47,030 bases of DNA from JAHIZC01 sp043813305 (GTDB lineage: Bacteria; Omnitrophota; Gorgyraeia; Gygaellales; Profunditerraquicolaceae): NCBI GenBank assembly GCA_043813305.1, contig JBDRLC010000047.1, positions 1-47,030 on the forward strand. Direction: 5' to 3'. Each line of letters opens with the position of its first letter. Position 1 is the stretch's first letter. The notes under the pieces were generated by a model. The model was given only the letters and a program-made list of their open reading frames with translations, was not told the DNA's origin and ran no database searches. A program made the position numbers and the translations under genes. Below, piece by piece: positions 25,801 through 35,322 of this stretch.

Positions 25801-28800
25801 GAATAGTTGGTATATCAACTCCACCAAAGAGCTAAAATGGAATTTTGCCCAGCCTTTAATGGGAACAGGCGGAACCGCGCAAATTTCTTATAATTATGGC
25901 GGTTCCGGCTATACCCCATGGTCTATAATCGGTACTGCTATTACCTGGACAGAAGGTTCTGCTGAAGCAAATGGCACTATTACGGTTGCCAATAATACCT
26001 GGAGTTGGGGCATTGATCCGGATATGCCGGTACCAAGTATTGCCAAGGTAAGACTATTTGATAATGGCAGGGCAGATACGATTTGGACTTCCGGTGAATT
26101 TAACTTACTTACTCCTGCTATGACGATTACCGCACCTGTTGGATCCAGCGAGTGGATTGCAGGAGCAGAATACAGTATAACCTGGACTTCTACTGACGGT
26201 GTTGGCGGACACATAAACACTGATGCCGGGGTTAAGAATAAATTTACAATTAAGTGCGACACCGAAGATGATCTCCCCTGGACAATCACCACTTCTGCAA
26301 CTCACAATCAAGTCGAATTAGGAGGCAGTTTCTTATGGACAATAGATGATAAAGTAGTAGATGCAAGCGAAGACAGCATAGAACAAGATACGGCAGTCCT
26401 TACGGTGTATGATAATAGCCGTCCGGATACCACTGTGGCAGCCTGGACATTCACTATAAAAGAGCCGAGCATTAGTGTCACTGCGCCAACTCTAAACGAA
26501 GAATGGATTGGCGGCACCAGGCATACAATCACCTGGACATCTACTGTAGGTTTAAGTAGTTCAGTAGGGCTTAATTGGTCCTCAGCTAGTTCCTCTAGTT
26601 ACAGCGAAATTACAAGCAGTGCAACCCACGACACAGAGACAAATACAGGAAGTTATGGTTGGACAGTGCCGGATACTTTTCCGGAGGCAGACGGCGATGT
26701 GGCTAAGATTAAGATTTACGATACCAATCGAAATGCCACTGTGTTTACCAGGCAGTTTAAAATAACCAGGCCAATAATCTATCTAACCAGTCCGGTTATG
26801 GGCGATGAGGCGCAGGCAGGAACCATGTGGACTATTCAATGGACTACTACTGACGGAGTAGGGAATAAAGTGAAATTAGAATGGTATCATCCTGCACCTA
26901 GTATTGGCTGGACAGCAGTTGCCAATGGTTCAAACGTAGATAATCTTGATGACGGTGCAGTAAATAGTTTTGCCTGGACAGTCCCGATTAATATTACTAC
27001 TGACTACGGAACCAACCAGGCTTATATCAGGATCTGGGATAATAACCGTTTAGCCACGGTATTCGTGGGCCCCGGAGGAGCACCGGGCGACGGGCTGGGA
27101 TTTAATGTTGTTAAGCCTCAATTTGGTGTAATACCGCCTTTAGCAAATACTACCTGGCGCAGGGGAAGTGTGCGTACAATGTCCTGGGATACTATAGGAT
27201 CGATGAGCAATTTCCTTAAGGCTGAGTATGATCCGACTGGTGAGTTTGAAGGTTCTCAAACTGATATTACTACTCAAGGATATTATACTGCTAATGATCA
27301 GGGTTCTTACAGGCATTTCACCTGGACCATCCCTATGTCTGTTACACTTTCGGAAGCCGGTGCAGCTAAAGTTAAGATAAGCGATCTATTGCCGCCCGAG
27401 GCCAACGGAATTTCTATAGCCTTTACAATAGCAAAACCAGCAGTGATCTCAGTTAATCAACCTGCAAGCGCTGCCTCTTGGACATTAGGAACCGTTAATG
27501 ATATAATTTGGTCAAATGAAGGCAAGCTTAATAATGTCAGAATCGAATATTCACCATTAGGAGATTTCAGCGATAGCAAAACCTTAAGCACAAATTGGAC
27601 ATACGATGACTCAGGCAGCTTGTACCAGGATTATCTGGGGACATATACCTGGACTATACCTAATGACGATACATATCTATCAGGAGGAGTAGGGAAGATA
27701 AGAATCAGGAGCACCGCTGATCCATCGATAGTTAATAACTCAGGAATATTTACTTTGGCTGCGCCAAGCATCACTTTAGACCAGCCAAATGCCAGCTCTA
27801 AATGGGTGGTGGCAGAGAATCGTTTGATCTCCTGGACAAAAGGAGCCGGGACATTAATAAATGGCGGTAAGATAGATATTTCCTATGCGGTTCATACAGA
27901 GGATACTGATCCATTCACCTGGACTGCTGACTGGAATCAATTAGCACAGATTGATAATAGCGAGAGTTCATGGATGTGGACCAGCATACCCGTTGCTGTT
28001 GCAGGTGATTATATTGCAATCAAGATAGAGGACAGGGATGCTGACGGTTCGGAGAATGCAAACGGCCGTACAACGCAAAGCAGGGGCTATTCAGTGGTAT
28101 TCCCGATTTATGCAAATGTTAGCAGTATCAGTATTCCGGGGGATACCGCTTATGTTAATGATACCTGGACGATTACCTGGACTACAACCGGAACTATTCC
28201 TGCAGCATATAGAGAAATCTATTACTATAAAGACGGGGATGATGCTACGCTTTGGACAATTGCTGCAGCAGGTTCTAATCCTGCCAGCCCATATGAGTGG
28301 ACTGTTGTTGATGATATCGACGGTACAGTAAATATCAGGGTAAGGGATAGCCGCGTACCGGATAATGCTAATTCTTACGAAGATACCTCTAGCTTTAAAA
28401 TCTTAGGTCCTTTAATGCTGAATGTGCCTAACGGAGCAGAAGAGTGGGTAGTAGATGATACGACCAAAGATATTACCTGGACCTATAGAGGCACAATCGG
28501 CAACGTTGTACTAGAATACTCTTATGATTCAGCTCATCAAACCTGGACCTATATAGAAGGAACAGATGCCAGCGGAATTGCCGCAAACTATAATGACGGC
28601 ACTGCTTCCAGCAGTGGTTCTCTGGGTAATGGTAGTTTTTACTGGACAATTCCGGATACGGTTTCCGGTACAGTCAAGGTCAGGGTTTCAGCAGGTAGCG
28701 GTGATACTGCTATAGTAGATTCATCGGATGCAGATTTTAAGATAATCGGTGAGTTGCAGCTTATCTCGCCGGTTGGCGGTGAAGCCTGGAAGATCGGTTC

Positions 28801-31800
28801 AAACCACAATATTAACTGGACTTCAGTTCATGGCCCGTCAATGGAGAACATAGCCATACAGTTTTATGATGGAAACAGCTGGTATGATCTAGGCCGCGAG
28901 ACCGAAGATGGTTGGGATAGCGTGTCCAATAGCGGCAGTTACTCCTGGACCGTGCCTAGCTCAATAAACAACTTAACTACCGCAGCTAAGTTAAGGATAA
29001 AAGAGGTTGATGATTTATCTAATACAGTTACTTCAGGCAATTGGACAATCACTTATCCGACAATTACCTTTACAACTCCGAATAAAGACACCAATCCGGA
29101 CGCTGATACATACTGGGTGGAAAATGACACCAAGATCTTACAGTGGTCAGTTGACGGTTCGCTTAGGGGGAATCTTGCTCTATCCTATGCATACGGCCCT
29201 GATGCAAATGACCCTTCTGCATGGACAGGTGTAACCTGGACCCCGATCGATACAGTTGTTAACACAACTGAAGAAAAATACTGGGTAACTCCTGGCGTCA
29301 CAACTAATGCGGCAGTAAAGATACAGGATCTGAGTTGGTCAGGAAATGTTATTGGTTACTCAACGGTATTTGGGATTGTTGAGGAACCGTATATTTATGT
29401 AACACTTGAAGGCGCTGATGATGATGCAGCTGTTGCGGGCACAGATTGGCGAGTAGGTAAGGTGAAGAGAATCTCCTGGACCTCTGATTTTGGCGTGAAG
29501 GATAACGTCCTGGCTATTCTCTGGGATATTGATGCAGACACCAGCGAGTATTGGACTGCGCAGGGAGCAGAGAATTTATCCAACTCAGGATATTTTGATT
29601 GGACGATTCCTCAGGATGTCTTAGCTGCCGGAGATTCTGCGCGGGCAATATATTTAAAAGTCAAAGATACATCGAGGCCGCAGACGCCCAACAGCCCTGC
29701 AATACCTACATTCAACGCTTTGCCGCCGAAGATCACTATATCAGATTTAACCGCGGTCTTAACAAAAGGAAGAACTGAGACAGTTACCTGGACTACTGAC
29801 GGAGATGTGGGAGAGGACAACACCGGCAATCTGCGTTTGGTTTATTCAACTGACGGCACAACCTTTAAACATCTGGTTAGCGGCGCTGCCTATAATGCCT
29901 CTGACTCTGATACCTATACAACCGTTGCTACTACTGATGGTAGTTACACCTGGACAGTTCCGAATTCTGTAAGCAGTAATTGTCTATTTAAGGCTATTGA
30001 TGATACCCGTCCAAGTGCAGCCTCCGGTGTTTCAGAGACCTTTAGGATATTACGCGGTGCAGTTACCGTAACCCAACCCAGCGGAGCTGAATTCTGGACA
30101 GTGGGGGTAAATAAGTCTATTACCTGGAGTTATATAGGTGACATTAACAATATTAAACTTGAATATTCAACTGACAGCAGTAATAACACCTGGACAGTGG
30201 TTACAGGAGCCAGCTCATTAGCACCGGGCCTAAATGGTACGGATTGGTTTGTAGCGACTCCTGATGTTCCTGGTGTGGGAATTTTCAGTTGGACAATACC
30301 AGATAGTATATCTGATACTTCAAGTTTGAAGATTACTTCCATAGATAATAATGTGGCTACTACCGGTTCTTCAGCTGAGAACTTCTACATCAAGGGTTAT
30401 TTTACTACACCTAATCCGCCAGTAGGGGATGCAAGTTGGACATTGGGCGGCTCTGAAGATATAACCTGGACAACCACAGGCACAGTATCCAATGTAAACC
30501 TTTATTATACTACGGGAGATACTTGGACGCTGATCGATGGCGCAGAAAGTTTGGATAATATTGAAATTGGCGGACTCGGATCTACCAGCTTTACCTGGAC
30601 TATACCTACTGATCTTGTTCCTACACCCAGCGCAACTGCCAAGGTGAAGGTAGTTGATGTCAGCGACGCTACTGTTGAAAGAGAATCAGCGGCATTTAAG
30701 CTGATTGGTAAGTTTGCTAATCTTACAGTTCCTGCAGCAGTTAATGTAGGAGGAGCTTACGATATTCCATGGTCAACCACAGGCAATATATCAACCGTAC
30801 GACTTACCTATTCTATAGACAATCGTTCGACCTGGAGAAATATGGATGGTGTTCTGACTACTGCCGGAGGATATGAGCCAACCACGGTATCTAATAGCGA
30901 TTCATATACCTGGACAATACCGAACACACCTAATACTACCGCAGAGTGTATCTTAAGGGTTGCTGATGATGCGGATTACCAGAATGTGCACGTTGATTCT
31001 AATGCCTTTAAGATCAGGGGCGTCTTACTCTTGGTGTCTCCGGGAGGAAGCGCTGATGAGTCTTACACTGTAGGGAGCGCTACAAATGTTACCTGGTCAA
31101 CAGTGGGCAGTACGATCACACCGGTCATGTTACAATACCGTCCGTCCAGTAGTTCAGGATGGAAGAATATGGCAGGTGGTACAACCCCTGTAGCCACTGA
31201 AATAAATACCGCCGCAACTCCGGGAACCTATGGTTATCTTTGGACTATACCCGATGATATCGGCCCAGCCGCTGAAGTCAAAATCTATGATCCAAGCGAT
31301 ACCCAGGTAACCACTAGTTCCTTAAATACCTTTAACATCAAAGGCGCAGTGGATTTAACTACTCCGGATGGCGGTCAATTCTGGACTATTGGTACGCTTC
31401 ATGATATTGAGTGGACCTTCACTTCCGGAGGTGGTAGTACAAATTATGTCAAGATAGAATATAAGCCAAATGATAGTATTGGCTGGACCCCGGTTGATAG
31501 CTTAGGAGAGCTTAGTGATGTGCCGGTTGAGGGATGGGCAGGCGTTGTAGAGAATGACGGCACATTTACCTGGACGATCCCCGATGCATATTCTACTAAC
31601 ACAAAGGTACGCGTATATGAAAAAGACGGGTTATCTAACATTGATAGCTCAACGCAATTCTTTAGAATAGCCAGGCCTACTTTCGGCAACTTTGCAGCTA
31701 CAGTCGGAGCTATCACAAATACAATTGGCACAGCCAGTCAGGCCGAATTGAGTTTTGGGAAAACTTATGATGTTACCTGGTCGACAACCGGTACGATAGA

Positions 31801-34800
31801 AGATATAAAACTAGAGTATACACGCAGCAGTGCTTTTGCCGCTGATAAAACCAAAACAATTACTGCATCTTTAAGTAATGCAGCCCAGACATTTGAAGAC
31901 TGGACGCCTCAACCCGCGAATATAATCGCCGGGGATGATCCTAATCTTTCTCTGCTCAGTTTTGAAATTGACAGCGAAAACCCGATTAATGACTTAGATG
32001 ACGAGGAGTATCTTACCTGTTGGCTTAAGATCAGCGAAAATTATCCACCTTCAGCTACTCCGCTTGTTATGAGAGAGGCATCTACTTCGACTTCTCCTTC
32101 ATTTAAGCTTTACCATGCACCGGAGGTGATTATCGCTCAACCTCTATCAATCAGTGACGATTGGTATATGGGTACCAGCCGTAAACTTCGTTGGAAGACA
32201 AAAGGCTTGGTGACTAGGAACAACTTTAAATTCGAATATTACGCAGGCACTAATTTAGGTTGGCAGGAGATTCCTGGTTCTGATCGTACTTCTATAGCTA
32301 CAGAGTCATATCAAGGCAGGGAATACTACACTATCTTCTGGGATATCCCTTCGTTGATCGGATTAGCCTCTGACGATATTACGAATTGTAAGATAAGAAT
32401 TACAGATTTGGATGATGTTAATATAGTGGGTTTTTCAGAGACCTTTACTCTCAAGGTGCCTAAGTTTACCTTAACCGTACCAACCGGCGGAGAAGTTTGG
32501 GCGTATAATGATTTGGCTTCGCTCGCCTGGACATTTGATGGTATACCTAGCGGTGCAGTAGAATTGCATCTATCGAGCGACAGCGGAACCAGCTATAATG
32601 TTTCTGTCAGCGCCGGCGAATTAACCAGCCCGATACCTTGGGCAGTACTCAACTACCCTGATATCAGCACAATGCGTATGAGGATAAGAGATAGCGGAAG
32701 AACCGCAAGCTCTGATACTTCTGATGCCGATTTTACAATTATACCTAAGCCAAAGATTGTATCGGTTACGCTGACAGATAAAAACGACACTGAAACCGAT
32801 GACTTTGTAGTCAATGAGGAGAACATGGAGAATGAAAAACTGACTATTTCCTGGACTTACCAGGGATTAAACATAGGAAATAGCGGCCTGACGATTGATT
32901 ACTTTAAAGATACTAACAGCGACGGTGCCTATGATAGCAGCGAGAATAAATATACAATCGCCACAGGAGTTGCGCGCAGCAGCACAACCGATATTGCCGA
33001 CGGAGATTACTCAGGCGTTTATGCCGGCAGCTACACCTGGACTATAGTGCCAACTGCCTTAGCTTCTTCTGCCGGAGATCTTAAATTACGCGTATATGAC
33101 CCGGATAACATCGATGTCGCTAACAATTACTACTTAGGTTATTCCGGAAGCTTTATGATCAGAGGCGGCTTTGAATTCACTACGCCTGTTCTCTCTACTC
33201 AGTGGTATGCCGGTTCAAGCGAAAACACGATTCAATGGAGAAATAAAGGAACATTTCCAAAGGTACACCTGTTGTACACCTTTGATGACGGGGAGACCTG
33301 GAAGGATATCGTGACCCATGCTCCGGTAGAGGTATCAGATGATAAAATTACAACTGCGGGTGCAGCCGCGGCTACTGAATTAACCAATACCGGTTCATAT
33401 TCCTGGTCTATACCGGATCCACAGATAGCTAATCAGGCAGTTAAGCTAAAGTTATCAGACACCCAGGATCTGAACGTGCAGTCCAGTAGTGCTGAATTCC
33501 ATGTTGTTTACTATACAGTTACATGGGAAATCAGAGATAGCGTACAAAGAGGCCATATATTGAAGGCTACTGTTAAAGCTACAACGTCAGGTACGCTTGT
33601 CGCTTCTGTTGAAGGTAACAGCCCGATAAGCATAAGGTTGCCTTACGGAAGCTTCGGCTTTAATTTCTCTAAGTCAGCCTATGTCGAAACATCAACTACA
33701 GATTATCTTGTGGGTCCTGCTACGGATTTAAGCTCGGATAATCTCACTAATGGTGTGATAACCTGGAAGATATATATAACCAGTACTGCAGAAGCTCAGG
33801 CTGATTTCAAGGTCCAGTCAAACTTTGCCTATGATGAGGATACGGATAAATTGACAGTCAACTCCTGGCTGGAGAAGCAAGGTAAGCTAGTGCTGGGAGA
33901 TGATATTAATTGGTTGGGTAACGCTATGATAAAGATTTATGACGGCGAATCATTAAAGGCGATACTTGAAGATGCTGTCCCTGATTCTAACGGCGGCTAT
34001 TGGTACGTGAATGCTACGGCTACGGTTCCCAGGGCAAGCGGAGGTTTAGGCCTGGCAGGCGGGAAGACTTATTTTGCCAGATGCGTGATTTACTATGGAG
34101 GAAGCGAAAAAACAGCTTATGAATCCGGAAATTCCTTTGAGATTAAAGTAAGTAAGACGATACAGTTAATTACTGCAGAGATTGAGAGGCAGGTCACTGG
34201 CCTTGGCGGCACAATTACCGACCAGGCAGCATTGACTAAGCTGGCAATACAAGCTGCCCAGCTTAATATTCAGTCGCAACTTATTAGTTCTGCAGCTACT
34301 ACTCAGGCAACGGTTGCTAGTCAATCTGCTACTACTCAGGCAGCGGTTGAGAGTGCAGCTGCTGCTACTCAGTCAGCGATATCTGGCGTTAGGACTGAAA
34401 CCAGCCAGATTCTAACAGCCGCAAGCACTACCATACCAAATCAAATAGACAACATGGCAGCTAATATAGCATCTGAAATATCCACTGAACTTAAGCCTTT
34501 TGTTCAGAGCGGTATTTTAACCCGTGATACTTCAGTAAAACAGGGTGCGACAGTTACGATTTCTTATCGTGCACCCTCAGGCCTCTATCCGACTTTGACC
34601 GTGTATGATCCTCTGGATAGAATAAAGTTATCCGGAGTGAGGATGGCAGAGATTGGTGCAACAGGAGTGTATGCCTACGATGTGCAGTTCATATCTGGCT
34701 GGGGTTTGGGAGATTTTACCGTTGTCTGCTCCGAAGCCACAAAAGGTTCAGTAGATGCTATCACGATCAGCGTTATCAAAGAAGATATCGCAGGCCTCTC

Positions 34801-35200
34801 AGGAACGCTTTCTGCGGTTTTGGGTACAACCTCAGGCATGTCAGGGTTGCAGGATAGCACGGATGCCCTGGCTAAATCTTTTGATGAGATTGACGATGCC
34901 CTGATTTTGATCAGCGAGAATGTCGCAGGCAAAGTAGAGGAGACCAAGGAATCGATAGCAGAACTAGAGATAGTGTACAACCAGTTAGTAGAAATCAGCA
35001 AGATGGTAAAGGGTATGACCGCAGGAGACGAAACAGACATCTTGGATAAGATGTACGAGATGACCACAGATAGAAAAGATGATATGGTATACCTGAAGAA
35101 TAAGACCGAGGAGTTAAAAGCAGCGATGAATTTGAATACAAAGATGATTGAGAACGTAGCTAAGAAACCTGTGGTTCAGACCTGGTTTGAGTTTAGGTAA
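19823..35200 (+). CDS. giant multidomain surface protein (5,125 residues)
   Basis: A single open frame of 15.4 kb. An N-terminal signal/anchor helix (about residues 1-28) is followed by a DUF2341 domain split by an inserted F5/8-type C (discoidin) domain (halves about 100-141 and 321-350, insert about 162-296). Then come a LamG-like domain (361-545), a bacterial Ig-like domain (about 780-880), a short Cys-rich stretch (about 1040-1060) and a segment starting 'CPLVFTFDGEEHNFVSDILG' (about 1125-1300), like the conserved block near UnbV/ASPIC-type proteins. About 26 Ig-like repeats of about 113 residues (about 1627-4560) follow. The C-terminal region has a beta domain, an Ala/Gln/Thr-rich helical segment and a coiled coil. 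It is probably a secreted adhesin or cell-contact fibre, likely exported by the neighbouring secretin system (inference). No sorting signal is visible at the C-terminus. Confidence 0.85.
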   Translation: MKRLIKNTILFGVIFAIAGLMFFIQRAELGTGNIELWTSSGDFNNNASTTGDTTTKSNVTVSVGGDVTITSGKGLSNGNGGAWTYRRPITITGSSVGAQTAYQVPFTLDTLALFNAGKMKNDGSDIRITDASGNELYHWFDNATQNVGGICTGCSAYNSTDYASASQGATATGNYRPEQGVDDNETTGNYWYMGCAQNETLYNLGTINLGAIRSQLARIQFLPYNGDSRWYYNYRLDVSTDNSTWSTIVDRTGSGLNYQGWQTIDFAPRDVRYIRVWISGSTVNTGGHIIEFRAYTCATATGCSGDHQEGAYANGIARTDSKIYFKANNTPANGANATFYVYYGNSSATTSGYYSGANTFEFFDDFNDGNLTGWANPQGTFAASGGAAVSTSTAGAWHKLCYSGGTYQNVALEGRYRRTNNGYVGLMLRKNDLAGADGNSWLVYGHSTWAYWNPYEWSSHGSIGNTSDMGRGNQTWYTFGWRVYGGANKNLQFQIDGTTNNFTHNHSFLNGAGYVCVTKHGNNCEFDDLRARKWVYPEPGVSVGSETTSGGPWGLNQGTIGATGTGLRLDPGASPKWSQLRWSANIPNGSGIMVKLKPANNTSTWAGTYVNFTLSSGNNLSDDSPASLNIASLTPSAGLEMQVRMFNTSSAEPTLSDLKVVYDTFGLTAGYLKQYLSDGTTPIAQGAAAGTSVVLKLEGAGMAGLSDSTDLRGEFEVADYDGIFTGSGIDGSILSANTSSVNYTLSHSGNRKWRARLKDAQGRKSAWVDFGAATVDFVPDADGPAVTIESPADGGNFVGNIPPEFEATAIDDANDVAYVKFQYKYAEDSTWIDISTDTTVPYSADWGAISFHRGSSYNLRVITADNILNTTTTSAITVNRLTASYEVSETLSLVDGWQYAGANVWSLAPDSASWIAASQAEKDAILTDDGAYWSTTLATAAGQYDAQMYKYVVATEKPNQTLDITWNGYGEIVEGWNTYLAAWNVATETWDILVDQAIASDTTITTGLELSKYRNSSDGAVYLTAASSKFVMAGPTGVTYSCLSGCCQGCASSSTVSWNKCQYDEQYFEKYEVYLQGVLKQTITDVNTTTSNVLYWTCPSSGGTTWLIKQYWKGFSASSSTYKGSCPLVFTFDGEEHNFVSDILGHGVLGYYIAKVGGKDLYLPVDNDEYLKIDSSQLKEVDGTYRIKINEMLQETTYLDKVELIVVDYPESYEIYPNEALDNDMKKGLSILTSKDEKLPVSAVDNKGRDVLSYLEKIDRRYAPFEHIDITGFAQPHYLILDLGDIDTKNAVLYINGWTEYPGSKEDSKNDVLEAEKRGIRMELPSLEVAVRNGKWRKVTAFMGMPAGLTKTMTYALQDDKGRSIFPTDDHRIRIKSNQRVYYDKIWVSSYKADNYQVKKLQPQKAGLFYYGISKFVSEDGMLPGKFLYAERVEKDYVKQEGYATRYGDVLPLLEEADDKFVIMTSGDEIDLEFSARELPELPEGWKRGFLLYANGYFKAATPGRAYAYTIEPLPFQKMLNIGGGKLYPYEIPLIDLIRFGNYGKKIFGVHLSFKDKLQILAQYFDIYFGKKTAVRYPDDPEHAAYRKEYNTRYIPAYFPDGHADKPAKHRSLYTDYLKVDRAYHPLLLTNPTGGNSWEEGSKHHSISWTFDPSLLTGSNTIKVQYHTDWTTGITSGWQFVSDENNNIMSTATLSDLQTKWKIPVNITNGSDTLENCKVRLTYNTDNTYYSESGSVVKIKPFRIISINSPAAGDSWRITSSRTITWSAVGIQENAPMKLAYSINGGVAGTWRNMDGAFLTPAEGGPTGGTASYTITTNGTNGGSYTWASIPKDFLSSSCRIRVIHDIGVSRWQKDSEAFAITQPIIRVNTPSGGDRLIRGDSYNISWTAEGLTSETWTINLTYLDTQFNEYTEGLYAGTITDASPDNNIYTYSWTWAIDFNHPISDYVKIKVTDAANATIFDDTYNHANTWLRLMLDPMETSSLFLGTQPTSANSWYINSTKELKWNFAQPLMGTGGTAQISYNYGGSGYTPWSIIGTAITWTEGSAEANGTITVANNTWSWGIDPDMPVPSIAKVRLFDNGRADTIWTSGEFNLLTPAMTITAPVGSSEWIAGAEYSITWTSTDGVGGHINTDAGVKNKFTIKCDTEDDLPWTITTSATHNQVELGGSFLWTIDDKVVDASEDSIEQDTAVLTVYDNSRPDTTVAAWTFTIKEPSISVTAPTLNEEWIGGTRHTITWTSTVGLSSSVGLNWSSASSSSYSEITSSATHDTETNTGSYGWTVPDTFPEADGDVAKIKIYDTNRNATVFTRQFKITRPIIYLTSPVMGDEAQAGTMWTIQWTTTDGVGNKVKLEWYHPAPSIGWTAVANGSNVDNLDDGAVNSFAWTVPINITTDYGTNQAYIRIWDNNRLATVFVGPGGAPGDGLGFNVVKPQFGVIPPLANTTWRRGSVRTMSWDTIGSMSNFLKAEYDPTGEFEGSQTDITTQGYYTANDQGSYRHFTWTIPMSVTLSEAGAAKVKISDLLPPEANGISIAFTIAKPAVISVNQPASAASWTLGTVNDIIWSNEGKLNNVRIEYSPLGDFSDSKTLSTNWTYDDSGSLYQDYLGTYTWTIPNDDTYLSGGVGKIRIRSTADPSIVNNSGIFTLAAPSITLDQPNASSKWVVAENRLISWTKGAGTLINGGKIDISYAVHTEDTDPFTWTADWNQLAQIDNSESSWMWTSIPVAVAGDYIAIKIEDRDADGSENANGRTTQSRGYSVVFPIYANVSSISIPGDTAYVNDTWTITWTTTGTIPAAYREIYYYKDGDDATLWTIAAAGSNPASPYEWTVVDDIDGTVNIRVRDSRVPDNANSYEDTSSFKILGPLMLNVPNGAEEWVVDDTTKDITWTYRGTIGNVVLEYSYDSAHQTWTYIEGTDASGIAANYNDGTASSSGSLGNGSFYWTIPDTVSGTVKVRVSAGSGDTAIVDSSDADFKIIGELQLISPVGGEAWKIGSNHNINWTSVHGPSMENIAIQFYDGNSWYDLGRETEDGWDSVSNSGSYSWTVPSSINNLTTAAKLRIKEVDDLSNTVTSGNWTITYPTITFTTPNKDTNPDADTYWVENDTKILQWSVDGSLRGNLALSYAYGPDANDPSAWTGVTWTPIDTVVNTTEEKYWVTPGVTTNAAVKIQDLSWSGNVIGYSTVFGIVEEPYIYVTLEGADDDAAVAGTDWRVGKVKRISWTSDFGVKDNVLAILWDIDADTSEYWTAQGAENLSNSGYFDWTIPQDVLAAGDSARAIYLKVKDTSRPQTPNSPAIPTFNALPPKITISDLTAVLTKGRTETVTWTTDGDVGEDNTGNLRLVYSTDGTTFKHLVSGAAYNASDSDTYTTVATTDGSYTWTVPNSVSSNCLFKAIDDTRPSAASGVSETFRILRGAVTVTQPSGAEFWTVGVNKSITWSYIGDINNIKLEYSTDSSNNTWTVVTGASSLAPGLNGTDWFVATPDVPGVGIFSWTIPDSISDTSSLKITSIDNNVATTGSSAENFYIKGYFTTPNPPVGDASWTLGGSEDITWTTTGTVSNVNLYYTTGDTWTLIDGAESLDNIEIGGLGSTSFTWTIPTDLVPTPSATAKVKVVDVSDATVERESAAFKLIGKFANLTVPAAVNVGGAYDIPWSTTGNISTVRLTYSIDNRSTWRNMDGVLTTAGGYEPTTVSNSDSYTWTIPNTPNTTAECILRVADDADYQNVHVDSNAFKIRGVLLLVSPGGSADESYTVGSATNVTWSTVGSTITPVMLQYRPSSSSGWKNMAGGTTPVATEINTAATPGTYGYLWTIPDDIGPAAEVKIYDPSDTQVTTSSLNTFNIKGAVDLTTPDGGQFWTIGTLHDIEWTFTSGGGSTNYVKIEYKPNDSIGWTPVDSLGELSDVPVEGWAGVVENDGTFTWTIPDAYSTNTKVRVYEKDGLSNIDSSTQFFRIARPTFGNFAATVGAITNTIGTASQAELSFGKTYDVTWSTTGTIEDIKLEYTRSSAFAADKTKTITASLSNAAQTFEDWTPQPANIIAGDDPNLSLLSFEIDSENPINDLDDEEYLTCWLKISENYPPSATPLVMREASTSTSPSFKLYHAPEVIIAQPLSISDDWYMGTSRKLRWKTKGLVTRNNFKFEYYAGTNLGWQEIPGSDRTSIATESYQGREYYTIFWDIPSLIGLASDDITNCKIRITDLDDVNIVGFSETFTLKVPKFTLTVPTGGEVWAYNDLASLAWTFDGIPSGAVELHLSSDSGTSYNVSVSAGELTSPIPWAVLNYPDISTMRMRIRDSGRTASSDTSDADFTIIPKPKIVSVTLTDKNDTETDDFVVNEENMENEKLTISWTYQGLNIGNSGLTIDYFKDTNSDGAYDSSENKYTIATGVARSSTTDIADGDYSGVYAGSYTWTIVPTALASSAGDLKLRVYDPDNIDVANNYYLGYSGSFMIRGGFEFTTPVLSTQWYAGSSENTIQWRNKGTFPKVHLLYTFDDGETWKDIVTHAPVEVSDDKITTAGAAAATELTNTGSYSWSIPDPQIANQAVKLKLSDTQDLNVQSSSAEFHVVYYTVTWEIRDSVQRGHILKATVKATTSGTLVASVEGNSPISIRLPYGSFGFNFSKSAYVETSTTDYLVGPATDLSSDNLTNGVITWKIYITSTAEAQADFKVQSNFAYDEDTDKLTVNSWLEKQGKLVLGDDINWLGNAMIKIYDGESLKAILEDAVPDSNGGYWYVNATATVPRASGGLGLAGGKTYFARCVIYYGGSEKTAYESGNSFEIKVSKTIQLITAEIERQVTGLGGTITDQAALTKLAIQAAQLNIQSQLISSAATTQATVASQSATTQAAVESAAAATQSAISGVRTETSQILTAASTTIPNQIDNMAANIASEISTELKPFVQSGILTRDTSVKQGATVTISYRAPSGLYPTLTVYDPLDRIKLSGVRMAEIGATGVYAYDVQFISGWGLGDFTVVCSEATKGSVDAITISVIKEDIAGLSGTLSAVLGTTSGMSGLQDSTDALAKSFDEIDDALILISENVAGKVEETKESIAELEIVYNQLVEISKMVKGMTAGDETDILDKMYEMTTDRKDDMVYLKNKTEELKAAMNLNTKMIENVAKKPVVQTWFEFR
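24700..33510 (+). repeat. about 26 tandem Ig-like (Kre9/KNH-type) protein repeats
   Basis: Each unit of about 113 residues opens with a P-x-G-G-x-x-W-x-x-G...ISW/ITW strand pattern, contains '(V/I)xLxYS.D.G..W' in the middle, has 'SY(T/S)WT(I/V)P' near the end, and closes with 'KIRV.D'. Units are well diverged in DNA and protein, which argues for an old array and against recent slippage. They resemble the Ser/Thr-rich Kre9/KNH family repeats found in bacterial surface proteins. Confidence 0.85.
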
Positions 35201-35208
35201 TACTTTTA

Positions 35209-35238
35209 AGCCGCGGGCTCTTGCTGGATCCCGCGGCT
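35209..35238 (+). terminator. hairpin after the giant gene
   Basis: AGCCGCGGG (35209-35217) and CCCGCGGCT (35230-35238) form a perfect nine-bp G+C-rich stem with a 12-base loop, nine bases after the stop codon. The following bases are CTAAATTCC, with no U-run, so termination may be partial or factor-dependent. Confidence 0.5.
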
Positions 35239-35281
35239 CTAAATTCCAGCGGCAAAGCTCTAAAAATAAATAAAAAATATC

Positions 35282-35311
35282 TTGCAATTAGGTAGGGTAT
35301 CTCTATATAAT
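35282..35311 (+). promoter_or_regulatory. promoter for the 35323 gene, with almost no leader
   Basis: TTGCAA (35282-35287), 18 bases, and a consensus TATAAT (35306-35311). The start codon begins 12 bases after the -10, so a start seven bases past the -10 leaves only four or five bases of leader and no room for a ribosome binding site. Confidence 0.6.
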
Positions 35312-35322
35312 ATAGGCACAAA

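Noticed and set aside
24700..33510. Regularly spaced similar sequences as a possible CRISPR array
   Set aside because: The period is about 340 bases, the units are coding in one frame and diverged, and the conserved parts are protein strands (SW, YTWTIP), not short identical DNA repeats.
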